Assembly: GCF_011516645.4 (NCBI RefSeq)
Contig: NZ_CP088284.1
Span: 62,001 to 126,000, forward strand
Direction of reading: 5' to 3'
Length of the DNA stretch: 64,000 nucleotides
Source of the DNA: Bradyrhizobium septentrionale
GTDB taxonomy: Bacteria; Pseudomonadota; Alphaproteobacteria; Rhizobiales; Xanthobacteraceae
Shown: positions 55,249 to 64,000 of the stretch, piece after piece
How the letters are laid out: each line of letters begins with the position of its first letter
Position numbering within the stretch: position 1 is the first letter of the stretch
Program-made: the position numbers and the translations under genes
Notes under the pieces: generated by a model
What the model saw: only the letters and a program-made list of their open reading frames with translations
Database searches by the model: none
What the model was told of the DNA's origin: nothing

Positions 55249-57694
55249 ATCAAGCGCGTGTTTGACCAGAACCAGGTCGCTCAGTGGCGGAACGAGACGA
55301 TCGGTCACGGCGCGTTGGGATTTGATACAGACGCCAAACTGCGCTCTGATCTTGAAGCGAAGATCGTAGCGATTGCCGAGCATCTCCGCGACGTCTCCAG
55401 CAGCTCAACTGGAGCGCGGTTGTGGCAAGACGACGTTTTGTCACCATATCGACGGCCTGAGGCGGTCACGCCCCGCCGTCGCGGACACCGCAATTCGTGT
55501 TCACTACGGTAATGATCTATACGGCTATATTCCCGGAAACTTCACGTGGAGCGTCACCGATAGCTTTCGGGCCGATCGGCATACCGGTAAAACGATCACC
55601 GGAAATATTCCGTTCCTGTCAACGGTTACACCCGACAAGAAGAGGGCGCTTGCTCAGCACCTGGAGTTTTTCCTTGTCCATCGTCGCAGGCTGTTCGGGG
55701 ATCGTCGGCTCGTTCTCGTGATCGATGCCGTCGATGAATCGCCCCTTCAAAACGAGGCGCCGATCCTCGATTTCATCCCGGCTCCCGAGAGCCTCGAACC
55801 GGGCATCTTCATTCTGATCACGGCGCGGACCGATGGTGAACTGCAGCCGGCGATGCGCCGCCGGCTTTCCGACATGCCTGCCACGCGCAAGCTTGTCATC
55901 AAGCGGGACGAGCCGGCCAGCCTTCAACTTCTCGAAGCGTACCTTCACAAGACAAATACTCCGCGCATCTTGTGGAACCACTTTCTTACGATTTCTGACC
56001 AACGCTTCCTCTATCTCCGCGCCTTGGTCGGAGCCCTGGCGTTGTTCGGGGCGCGGCGCCCCGATGACTTGCCGCGCGGCAGCGCATTGATCGAAGCGCT
56101 TCTTGACAAACTCGGCAGAATCTATGGACGCCACTCCGAGCACCTCTACGATATCGTGACGGCCATAACGTTCGCTTACGAGGCGCTATCAGTCGAGGAG
56201 ATCTGCTTTCTCATTTCCGAGAGGTATCCTTCGCTGCGGACGGCTGCTTTTTTGAGAGATCTCAGCGGCGTATTGCGCATTGACCGCAGTGAACGGGGCG
56301 CGGTCTACGCAATCGCGCACCATGAGATCGCACGCGCATTGCGCGTTCGCTTTGCTGCGCGACAGGAGTTCCTGTTGCGCCCATGGATGGACAGTTTGCG
56401 TGATGGTGCAGATGAAGTGCTCAAGGAGCCGTCGTCTGGCTTGGATTACCTGCTTGCGCATGTGGACGACTATGCTGCGTCGATCGCGATCGTCCTGCCT
56501 GTCTCGGAGTTCGCGGATCGCCTTGTATCCTACGCATGTCGCGACGGCGCCTTTCCAGCGGGCGATCGCCGTCGTCAGATTCTTCTTTCAGCGTTCCGAG
56601 CGCTTGATCGGGCGGATGATGCGGAGGCATATCTTGCGGCGGCGGTCCGGGTGCGGGCGCCAATCCTTGTTGAAGTCCTGGAGCAGCGGCTCACAGAGCG
56701 CGATTCCGTGCTCTCCCGCCTGCAGAAGTTTTCCGATCTATCGAGAGCTGCAACCCAGACGTTCTTCAGGGCGCTGGCAGTCGCTTGCTATCAAACGCAA
56801 GACTATACGGCTGCGCTTTCGCTGTCGGACCGTCTTTATTCGGTGACGCAATCTACGCCTGACCTCATTAATCTTGCCTTGATGCTGAAAGGAACGGACG
56901 CGAGCGTCGACGGCGCCTATACGATGGCGAGAGCGCGCGTGATCGCCGGGCAATTGTTGGCCGACAGGCATGCCGACGCCCTGTCGGCGAGCCAGCGCGG
57001 GTACGCCCTCTACACGATCGGCCGGATCTTTGGCGACACCATGGAGCATCTTTCCGAAGCTGTCCCTCTGTTTGAGGAGAGCCTGCGCGCATTCGAGGGC
57101 GCGGAGGATGAGTTAGGGGCCCTCGCAGTCAGAAACTCAATCGCCCTCTCGGCTCTCGATTCCGGCGAGTTTGGAAAGGCGGCGGGTGCAATTCGTGAGG
57201 TGGTCGCCGTCTTACAGTCGCGACCGCGCGAATTCCCAAGCCACATGACCCAGGCAGCTCTCGTCAATTGGTATGTGCTGTCGTATTTAGCCGGCGATGA
57301 AATCGCAGATCCGATCGAGGCCTCGACGATCCATAGATGGGAGGTGCGGGCCTATCACCTAAACAATCGGTTCCTGGTCGAATACGCCAAAGGCAATCTC
57401 GCCGAAGCAGAAGCGTTCGCCGATGAATGCCTCGATCTGACAGAGGACCGCAAAGGCGTCTATAGCCGAGCCGCTATTTTGAATAATACGGGCGTGGCTT
57501 TCGGCCGGCATGCGCACGTTGATCTTGCGCATGACATCTGCAAGGCAAGTGGCTACTCAATCGGCCAAGCCATTGCGAGCCGCAATCTTGGTCTGACGTC
57601 GGGCGCCCCGAGCGGGGTGTTGCGGGTCGCTGCCGGCCTCTTGTGGCCCTGTTCGAAGAACTTCGACATGCTGGTGCCCGTGTTGCACGTGTAG
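55249..57694 (+). pseudogene. Decayed STAND-type NTPase with TPR-like C-terminus
   Basis: A first frame (55252-55430) reads FDQNQVAQWRNETIGHGALG and then AEHLRDVSSSS. The main frame (55373-57694, 773 codons) takes over around GCGKTTFCHHI. The loop lacks the first glycine of a Walker A (LERGCGKT instead of GxxxxGKT), and the frame changes at the same place, so bases were lost exactly at the nucleotide-binding loop. A Walker B-like LVLVIDAVDES follows, then helical sensor regions and TPR-like repeats (ALSLSDRLY, AVPLFEESLRAF, NLAEAEAFADECL). Both ends look cut. STAND NTPases serve in defence and signalling; the role here is unknown. Confidence 0.65.
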
Positions 57695-57815
57695 ATGTGT
57701 CGACCCTTCCCGCCCGAAGAGATAAAGTAACCGTCTTTCCAGATACAGCTTGCGCTTCCTAGTCGGTATGCGGCGAACGGTGTATGAGGCGCCATTCTTG
57801 GAATGGAGGCCTCCC

Positions 57816-58730
57816 ATGGAGATCGGACTGGCGCGCGACGATTTCCTGCTACACTGCTCGGTCGAGAGGCGGCTCTCAGAGAATACGTTGCGAGCCTATT
57901 CAGGCGATTTATCGGATTTCTTTGCGTGGCTGTCAGTGAAGGAAAACACAGAGGTCAGTACCGATACGCTGAAGGCCTATCTGCAAGTGATGGTTTCGGA
58001 CAGAGAGTTGACGACCTCCACCGTTCGACGGCGGATGGCGTGCTTGCGTGCCTTCTTCCGAAGAGCCGTTGACCAAGGTCGTGGTAAAAATCCGTTCGAC
58101 GGTTGGAAGCTTGCCTTACCCAAGCGAAGAATCCTTCCGAAAGCCCTCTCTCGCGGCGAGGTGGCGTCGTTGTTGTCACGGTCGGCGGCGCCCTCGACGG
58201 ATGCAGGCATAGTGGAGGAGGGGCTCGGCACAGCCCTTCGGCTTATTGTTGCAACCGGCCTTCGTGTTGGCGAGCTTTGCCGCTTACGCGTTCTTGACGT
58301 GGTCACCGATGGCACATCCTTGCGGGTGCACGGCAAAGGTTCTCGGGATCGTGTTGTCTACATCACGGATCTTGAATTGCGCGCAACCCTTCAGCGGTTG
58401 GCACAAAGGAGGTTCTGCCTTGGAGGATCGCATGCGCCGTTATTCTTGAACCGCCGTGGGTCGCAAATGAAGCCGCAATCGATACGGTTGCGCTTGCACC
58501 GCGCTGCGGCGTTAGCCGGTTTAGCGCGCCGCATTACCCCTCACATGCTGCGGCACACAGCAGCTACGCTCCTTATGGAGATGGGAGTCGATATCCGGAT
58601 CGTTCAGCGGCTGCTTGGTCACTCAACGATAGCGACCACCGAAATCTACACGCATGTCTCCGACGAAACGCTACGCTTGTCTCTGGCAAAAGCCGATGTG
58701 CTTGGCTCGTTGGGATCAGCGTATCCGTAG
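57816..58730 (+). CDS. Tyrosine recombinase (phage-integrase family)
   Basis: 304 residues, with the SAM-like N-terminal core-binding domain (ENTLRAYSGDLSDFFAWL) and the catalytic domain with the full set: Arg150 (ATGLRVGEL), Lys174 (HGKGSRDR), His243 and Arg246 (HMLRHTAA), His269 (LLGHSTI) and Tyr278 (TTEIYTHV). It carries out site-specific strand exchange. ATG 57816 is chosen because it begins the conserved domain cleanly; the frame is open to 57750. It resembles XerC/XerD in size but sits among mobile elements, so it is more likely an element-borne integrase. No att site was identified. Confidence 0.92.
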   Translation: MEIGLARDDFLLHCSVERRLSENTLRAYSGDLSDFFAWLSVKENTEVSTDTLKAYLQVMVSDRELTTSTVRRRMACLRAFFRRAVDQGRGKNPFDGWKLALPKRRILPKALSRGEVASLLSRSAAPSTDAGIVEEGLGTALRLIVATGLRVGELCRLRVLDVVTDGTSLRVHGKGSRDRVVYITDLELRATLQRLAQRRFCLGGSHAPLFLNRRGSQMKPQSIRLRLHRAAALAGLARRITPHMLRHTAATLLMEMGVDIRIVQRLLGHSTIATTEIYTHVSDETLRLSLAKADVLGSLGSAYP

Positions 58731-59192
58731 CTTGAGAGAGGCTGTTAGCCAAGGATATTCTGGTCATGTGGGCGGTCGATCACGCCGCCATGCCGGGCAT
58801 GACGGAAGTAAGCGTGATGCCCGAAGACAAGCGCAATCCCGCTTGCCCGATCAAATGCCAAAGGCAGCTGCGGCCTGTGATTCTTGCCCTGCTGGGGGCG
58901 TCTCCCAGATAGGGCACGAACTTCGCTGCGGCATATAAGCCCTTCACAGCGACCAAAAGTTGTGAAAGGCTTCCGGCCATACTGGGTCGGGTTTTTTTGA
59001 GCGATGTCTTTGGATCGAAGATTTGGCTTCGCGCGGCATCTCGCTGGCAGCTTTCGCAATACAGCGGCACTTTGGTGTTCGTCCTGCCAATCCGGGCTCG
59101 CCAACCGGAGCACGACCTTGCGTATTCGCCGCGCGGGTTTCCCTTAGACATCAGATGAACGTTATTTGTGCCCGGTGAACCGGAGGACTTCG
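58731..59192. other. Unassigned stretch between recombinase and S41 peptidase
   Basis: About 460 bases without a recognisable gene. A minus-strand frame of 123 codons (58780-59151) includes CESCQRDAARS and a second minus frame includes FGHHAYFRHARHGG, but neither shows a domain or a good start signal. Both may be decay products or chance. A run of seven T (58989-58995) is not part of a convincing hairpin. Confidence 0.4.
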
Positions 59193-61121
59193 ATGGCAGA
59201 CACCCACGGAATATCTGTCGAGGCGAATGATCGCAAAGCTGCGGGGCAACAAGCAGAAGAAATCATCCGATCGCCAGCTGGCCTCGAGATTGCGAAGACG
59301 TTTGCTCTTGGGGGCGCGACAGTCGACGCGGCCATGGTCTATTCAGTCGAAGACCGACGGCGTGTACTCGCGCAAGTGTCTTTCGCTCTCGACAACTTCT
59401 ATGTTCATCTGCCTCGAAAAAAATCGATCTACGGCTTTGACCCGGTGCGGGCTTTGGCACTTCTGCGCCTTCGGGGCGAGGCGCTCACTGATGGCGAATT
59501 TCATGAATCTCTCGTCGAGATCCTCGCCCGCGTGAGAGATCGACATGTCATGTTCTTTGGCCGGTCGCCTTACGGATACTCAGCCGTCCTACCGTTTACA
59601 ATCGAGACCTGTTGGGAAAATGGAAACGAACTCTATGTTGTGACCAAGATTGATGCTGGCACAAGCCAGAAAACCCTTTCGGTAGGTACACGCGTAAGCC
59701 ATTGGAACGGTATCCCCATAGACCGCTATGTACGTTTGAACGCAAACCTGTTCGATGGAGGGAATGAGGCTGCATCGGTCGCGCGCAGCCTTGCCTTTCT
59801 GACGCATCGGCCGCTCACGCAATTCGGTCCACCGCTCGAGGAATGGGTGGACCTACGCTTCCTGGATAGGAACGGTGCGATGGCGGAAGAGCGATTTGCC
59901 TGGATAGGATTCGACGTGGCCACGCTTCCGAGCGCGCCGGCGCTCGGTCGTAACCTGACCGGGTTTGGCGGCGACGTTCTTCTTATGGATCTTCAAACGG
60001 CGCGCCGCGTGCGCTCGGCTCCTCAGACGTTTGATGCTTTACAACCGTTGCAGCCTGTAGCCCCGCCGCTCGGTGTTCCGGTCATCCAAGGCCGCGGTGC
60101 GAATGGGGTCTTCGATTATGGCACGCTGGCCACTCACGACGGTACGTTCGCCTATCTGCGATTTTGGTCGTTCAGCGCCAACAACGTCGACGATCTTGTC
60201 GACGCCTTGGCTCCGGTGCTCGGCACGCTGCCGCAGGATGGACTTGTATTTGATATGCGTGGCAATACGGGCGGATACATCGCTGCGGGCGAGCGGTTAC
60301 TTCAGCTCTTTGGCGCAAGGCCGATCGTACCAGCGCGGTTTCAGTTTCGTATCACTGACGCGACCCGGGCCATGGCCGAAGCGAGCGACGAATTCGCACC
60401 ATGGCGCCCTTCCTTCGTTGAAGCGTTTGGCACCGGCGAGGAATATACCCGGGGTATTCCAATTGAGGGAGACGAGGCGGACTACAACAAAGTGGGACGC
60501 AAATACGCAGGTCCAGTGGTTCTCATCAGTGATGCGCTTGCGTTCAGCACCGCGGACATATTCGCGGCCGGCTTTATCGATAACGGCATCGGTACGGTGA
60601 TCTGTACCGACGCCAACATGGCCGCTGCCGGTGGAAATAACTGGGGTTGGGATGTCGTGCGGCTGTTCAATCCGGATTTTCGGGTCGACGGCAAGTTCAA
60701 AGTCGATTTCAACAGCGGCAAGCTATCGAAACAGGTCAGGGACGCCTTCAACGCACTCGGCATCTCTTTATCGAATGGATCGACACTGTCCCCTGGCCGC
60801 CCGCAGTTCGATGGCACGGTATGGACCATCCAGGACGGCGCGTTGACCCATTTGGTCCGCGACGTGCCCTGGATGAGCCCCGATCTGGAAGTGTATCTCG
60901 CAAAGAGCCCGGCCGGCCTAGCCGATCTACCTTCGGGCATCTACCTCAGTCTCACAATGCGCCGCGCGCTACGCGTAAAGGCCAACGAAGGCCGTGTCTT
61001 GGAGGATGTCGGCATCGTTCCCGATATCGTCTATCACATGACACTACGGGACGTGCTGGAAAAGAACCAAGATTTGCTTGAGCGCGCAGGTAAGGAACTG
61101 ATTGGGGTTGCGATCGCCTAG
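59193..61121 (+). CDS. S41-family peptidase (C-terminal processing protease-like)
   Basis: 642 residues. The second half is the S41/TSPc fold: DGTFAYLRFWSF, then FDMRGNTGGY, and the nucleophile region LISDALAFSTADIFAAGF with the likely catalytic Ser452. An upstream segment (VGTRVSHWNGIPIDRYV) has the feel of the PDZ-like domain of this family. No signal peptide or membrane segment is visible at the N-terminus (MADTHGISVEANDRK), whereas most family members are exported; it may act in the cytoplasm or leave by another route. ATG 59193 has GGAGG six bases upstream. It stands alone, and its substrate is unknown. Confidence 0.85.
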   Translation: MADTHGISVEANDRKAAGQQAEEIIRSPAGLEIAKTFALGGATVDAAMVYSVEDRRRVLAQVSFALDNFYVHLPRKKSIYGFDPVRALALLRLRGEALTDGEFHESLVEILARVRDRHVMFFGRSPYGYSAVLPFTIETCWENGNELYVVTKIDAGTSQKTLSVGTRVSHWNGIPIDRYVRLNANLFDGGNEAASVARSLAFLTHRPLTQFGPPLEEWVDLRFLDRNGAMAEERFAWIGFDVATLPSAPALGRNLTGFGGDVLLMDLQTARRVRSAPQTFDALQPLQPVAPPLGVPVIQGRGANGVFDYGTLATHDGTFAYLRFWSFSANNVDDLVDALAPVLGTLPQDGLVFDMRGNTGGYIAAGERLLQLFGARPIVPARFQFRITDATRAMAEASDEFAPWRPSFVEAFGTGEEYTRGIPIEGDEADYNKVGRKYAGPVVLISDALAFSTADIFAAGFIDNGIGTVICTDANMAAAGGNNWGWDVVRLFNPDFRVDGKFKVDFNSGKLSKQVRDAFNALGISLSNGSTLSPGRPQFDGTVWTIQDGALTHLVRDVPWMSPDLEVYLAKSPAGLADLPSGIYLSLTMRRALRVKANEGRVLEDVGIVPDIVYHMTLRDVLEKNQDLLERAGKELIGVAIA

Positions 61122-61344
61122 TTCGTTGCCAACTCACGACGCTTCGCCGAGGTAAGCATCCGATCGGCCCGGACTCGTTCCTTCAACCGGTTCGCCATAC
61201 CGACGCCTGACTATGATGCCTCAGGCGCCCGGCGGCATTGGTCATGTAGGTTTCTGCGTACGCATCCGGCGGGCGCCGTCTTGTCTGACACGCTGTAATT
61301 CGCCAAGCGTGTGACCTTAAGTCTAGCTTTAAGGTCATCGGGCG

Positions 61345-61740
61345 ATGCGGGTCGAGGTTTTGGGCGGGCTGGAGCGTCGGCGGCGTTGGTCGCAGGATGA
61401 CAAGGCACGGATTGTCGAGGAGACGTTGGCGCCGGGCGCAAAGGTGACAGCGGTTGCACGTCGCAACGGAGTAGCGGCCAGCCTGGTGTTCACCTGGCGT
61501 CGTCAAGCGCGGACATCCGAGCAGGTCGCACCGTCTTTTGCGCCGGTGCAGATCGCCGCCACGGAGGCGGAGGAAACTCCGAAGCTCTTACCTGCGGGTG
61601 ATAGCCGAGGGCGGTCTGTAGTGGCCGCGCGTACTGGATTGATCGAGATCGACCTCGGTAACCGGCGACGGATCCGAGTGGATTCGCACGTCGATCCAGA
61701 AGCGCTGGCGCGGGTCCTCGAGGTACTTGAGCGCCGATGA
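61345..61740 (+). CDS. tnpA: IS66 accessory protein TnpA
   Basis: 131 residues with a transposase_8-type helix-turn-helix (RRRRWSQDDKARIVEETLAP, then VAASLVFTWRRQ) and a C-terminal segment ending in RVLEVLERR. Its stop overlaps the tnpB start (ATGA at 61737), so the two are translationally coupled. Confidence 0.9.
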   Translation: MRVEVLGGLERRRRWSQDDKARIVEETLAPGAKVTAVARRNGVAASLVFTWRRQARTSEQVAPSFAPVQIAATEAEETPKLLPAGDSRGRSVVAARTGLIEIDLGNRRRIRVDSHVDPEALARVLEVLERR

Positions 61741-62084
61741 TTGCGATACCGGGTAATGTGCGGGTGTGGCTTGCGACCGGCCACACCGATATGCGCCGCG
61801 GCTTCCCGAGCCTCGCGCGTCTGGTCCAGGAGAGTTTGAAGCGTGATCCGCATGCCGGTGATCTCTATGTTTTTAGAGGCCGCCGCGGCGACCTGATCAA
61901 GATCATCTGGCATGATGGCCAAGGCGCGTGTCTGTTCACGAAGCGGCTGGAGCGAGGCCGCTTTTTGTGGCCATCAATGGCGGATGGCGTTGTGACGATC
62001 AGCGTTGCGCAGCTATCCTATCTCCTCTCCGGAATTGATTGGCGGATGCCGCAGGCAACCTGGCGTCCACGGGCTTCCGGTTAA
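61737..62084 (+). CDS. tnpB: IS66 protein TnpB
   Basis: 115 residues of the IS66 Orf2 family: VRVWLATGHTDMRRGFPSL, then LYVFRGRRGDLIKIIWHDGQGACLFTKRLERGRF, ending with the LLSGIDW segment. Length is normal and it is intact. Confidence 0.95.
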   Translation: MIAIPGNVRVWLATGHTDMRRGFPSLARLVQESLKRDPHAGDLYVFRGRRGDLIKIIWHDGQGACLFTKRLERGRFLWPSMADGVVTISVAQLSYLLSGIDWRMPQATWRPRASG

Positions 62085-62127
62085 ATCGAGCGGGATTTTT
62101 TGCGACGAATATGGTTGATTCGTCCTC

Positions 62128-63714
62128 GTGACGACGCCCGCCGATCCGCTTCCCACCGACCTTGCCGCAGCACACGCGATGATCATTGCGCAGCGCGAGC
62201 AGCTGACGCTGGCGAAGAGCGAGGTGACCGTCGGCCGGCTGGAGATCGAGCGGCTGAAGCTGATGCTGGCCAAGGCACGGCGAGAACAGTTCGGGCAATC
62301 TTCTGAGCGCGGCAAGCTGCTGGTCGAGCAGCTCGAACTCGCCATCGAGGATCTTGAAGAGACCCAGGCTGAGCAGGAAACCAAGGCCGAGCTCGCAGCG
62401 CCGGAAGCCGCCAAACAGCAGCGCGTGCAAAATCCACGGCCGCCGCGACGTCCGTTGCCGGACAATCTACCGATCGAACGCATCGTCGAACCCGCTCCTT
62501 GCGTATGTGGCAAGTGCGGCAGCGAGCGACTGCACAAGCTCGGCGAGGTGGTATCGAAGACCCTGGAATGTGAGCCACGGCGCTGGAAGATTATCGAGCA
62601 TGTCCGCGAAAAGTTCTCCTGCCGGGATTGTGAGGCAATCACCGAGGCGCCGGCGCCCTCCCATCCGATCCCGCGAGGCTTTGCCGGGCCGAGCCTGCTG
62701 GCGATGGTGCTGGTCAACAAGTTCCTGCTGCACCAGCCGTTGAACCGACAGAGCAAGACCTATGCCCGCGAAGGGATCGAGATCGACGTCTCGACCCTGG
62801 CGGATCGGATCGGCGCCTGCGTGGTGGCACTCGATCCCATCATTGAGGCGATCCGGATCCACGTCATGAGCGCGGAACGCATCCACGGCGACGATACGAC
62901 GGTGCCGGTGCTGGCCAAGCTCAAGACGGTTACCGGCCGGATCTGGACCTATGTTCGCGATGACCGGCCGTTTGGCGGCACGGATCCGCCGGCGGCCCTG
63001 TTCTACTACTCACGCAACCGGGCTGGAGAACACCCGCAAAGCCATCTTGCCGGCTATGTCGGCCTCATGCAGGCCGATGCCTTCGATGGGTATAACCAGC
63101 TCTACAAGGCCCAAAGGAAGCCAGCTCCGATCCTTGAAGCGGCCTGTTGGAGCCACGGCCGCAGAAAGTTCTTCGACTTGGCGAAATCTGGAGAGGCGCC
63201 GATTGCCAGCGAGGCCGTGCGACGCATCGATATCCTTTTCGAGATCGAGCGCACCATCAACGGCAAAACGCCGGAACAGCGGCTTGCGGTACGTCGTGAT
63301 AAGTCGAGGCCGATCGTCGCCGATCTCGAAATCTGGATGCGTCAGCAGCGAACCTTGCTCTCATCAGGCAACGATACTGCAAAGGCGATCAACTACCTGC
63401 TCAACCGTTGGGCGGCGTTCACCCGCTTCCTGGACGATGGTCGCGTCTGCCTCTCGAACAACGCTGCCGAACGAGCGTTACGCGGTGTGGCTGTCGGAAG
63501 ACGAAATTGGACCTTCGCCGGTTCAGATGCCGGCGGCCATCGCGCCGCCGCCGTCTATACCCTGATCGAAACCTGCAAGATGAACGACGTTGATCCGCAA
63601 GCCTGGCTCGCGGATGTGTTGGCCAGGCTTCCAGATCACCCCGTCAACAAAGTCGCCGACCTGCTCCCGTGGAATTGGAAGGCGACCCAACAGTCCACAG
63701 CGGCTGCCGCCTGA
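62128..63714 (+). CDS. tnpC: IS66 transposase TnpC
   Basis: 528 residues starting at GTG 62128. A leucine-rich coiled coil (LTLAKSEVTVGRLEIERLKLML) is followed by a cysteine cluster (CVCGKCGSERLHKLGE, then CRDCE) and the DDE core, with Asp in HGDDTTVPVL, Asp in ADAFDGYN and Glu in NNAAERALRGVAVGR. The C-terminal IS66 tail (DPQAWLADVLARLPDHP) is present. It is intact, so this element may be mobile. Confidence 0.95.
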   Translation: MTTPADPLPTDLAAAHAMIIAQREQLTLAKSEVTVGRLEIERLKLMLAKARREQFGQSSERGKLLVEQLELAIEDLEETQAEQETKAELAAPEAAKQQRVQNPRPPRRPLPDNLPIERIVEPAPCVCGKCGSERLHKLGEVVSKTLECEPRRWKIIEHVREKFSCRDCEAITEAPAPSHPIPRGFAGPSLLAMVLVNKFLLHQPLNRQSKTYAREGIEIDVSTLADRIGACVVALDPIIEAIRIHVMSAERIHGDDTTVPVLAKLKTVTGRIWTYVRDDRPFGGTDPPAALFYYSRNRAGEHPQSHLAGYVGLMQADAFDGYNQLYKAQRKPAPILEAACWSHGRRKFFDLAKSGEAPIASEAVRRIDILFEIERTINGKTPEQRLAVRRDKSRPIVADLEIWMRQQRTLLSSGNDTAKAINYLLNRWAAFTRFLDDGRVCLSNNAAERALRGVAVGRRNWTFAGSDAGGHRAAAVYTLIETCKMNDVDPQAWLADVLARLPDHPVNKVADLLPWNWKATQQSTAAAA

Positions 63715-63861
63715 GCGCCACGGCTGACCGGCGCGCCTGCCCGGGGTGCTGACCGGATGCGTACGTTTCTGCCGACGATCAGAACCTTCCTTCCGCGAGC
63801 TGTTCGCGAGGACGCCCTCGTTTCTTTGGCAGGCCCTTGATCCGAACGCCTGGGCTGAGCC

Positions 63862-64000
63862 CTACTTGTAAACGCCGCCGTCGCGTCTGGGCTCCTGCTG
63901 TGCCCTCTCGATCATGGCGCGGGACACGACTTTTTCGGGGTCGCGCTCCCGATGGCGCGTTGCAAATTCCTCGTCGGTGAGCTGTCCGTCGCCATAGTCG
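63862..64000 (-). CDS. Unrecognised protein, C-terminal fragment (5' end outside window)
   Basis: A minus-strand frame enters from the right edge and ends with TAG at 63862. The visible end reads DYGDGQLTDEEFATRHRERD, then PEKVVSRAMIERAQQEPRRD and GGVYK. The charged, helical composition looks like real coding sequence. I do not recognise the family. Confidence 0.55.
   Translation of the reverse strand, partial: DYGDGQLTDEEFATRHRERDPEKVVSRAMIERAQQEPRRDGGVYK

Larger units (their letters stand above)
61258..63764 (+). mobile_element. IS66-family element, second copy, apparently complete
   Basis: Terminal inverted repeats GTACGCATCCGG (61258-61269) and CCGGATGCGTAC (63753-63764) are flanked by the perfect 8-bp duplication GTTTCTGC (61250-61257 and 63765-63772). 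tnpA, tnpB and tnpC are intact. It is a different IS66 lineage from the copy at 42900. Bases 61122-61249, left of the element, show no gene. Confidence 0.95.

Noticed and set aside
57553..57795. 80-codon minus-strand frame (includes WKDGYFISSGGKGRHIYTC) between the STAND remnant and the recombinase
   Set aside because: It looks somewhat protein-like but has no recognisable family or ribosome site, and overlaps the degraded STAND end; support is too weak.

Overview
The window reads as an accessory, insertion-sequence-saturated region of a GC-rich alphaproteobacterium, most likely a Bradyrhizobium-type rhizobial symbiosis island. This is an inference from the IS repertoire (IS66, IS21, IS3, IS256, IS110/IS1111, ISL3, IS1182), a SUMO-protease (C48) effector-like gene resembling rhizobial NopD, and the coding style. 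No rRNA, tRNA or CRISPR array was found.

Region 1 (1-31685) is one reading frame, open at the left edge, encoding the C-terminal ~10,560 residues of a giant non-ribosomal peptide synthetase. Ten adenylation-carrier modules are visible, ending in a thioesterase: A-T-E/C, A-T-C, A-T-E/C, A-T-E/C, A-T-E/C, A-T-C, A-T-C, A-T-C, A-T-E/C, A-T-TE. The modules are nearly identical in DNA and are assembled from exchangeable blocks: a constant A-domain N-terminal block (568 nt), a specificity core in one of six versions (438-491 nt), a constant A C-terminal plus carrier block (672 nt), and one of two condensation blocks (dual epimerization/condensation 1539 nt, or LCL-type 1479 nt). Module lengths are the exact sums of these blocks. 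The binding-pocket codes suggest D-X, Thr, D-X, D-Ala, D-Leu, Ser, Phe, Ala, D-Ala, Thr, where X is unassigned.

Region 2 (31686-45635) is a pile-up of nested mobile elements: an ISL3 element cut by an IS21 element whose istB carries a nonsense codon; an IS1111-type element whose transposase gene contains an exactly placed group II intron with its reverse transcriptase; and an IS256-type transposase split into three by an IS3 element (itself split by an IS110 element) and by an IS66 element. Target duplications and frame restoration let most insertions be placed to the base.

Region 3 (45636-51788) has a C48 peptidase effector-like gene on the minus strand. Its 5' side abuts a second IS21 element, which carries an ISNCY-like element in its right end, followed by an IS3 orfA remnant.

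Region 4 (51789-64000) carries a fused membrane transporter-like/spermidine-synthase-like protein, a truncated IS1182 transposase, a decayed STAND-type NTPase with TPR-like tail, a tyrosine recombinase, an S41-family peptidase without a visible signal peptide, a complete second IS66 element, and the end of an unrecognised minus-strand gene. The non-IS genes here look like a mixture of cargo rather than one operon. I see no tailoring, transport or regulatory gene for the synthetase inside the window; any such genes would lie to the left.
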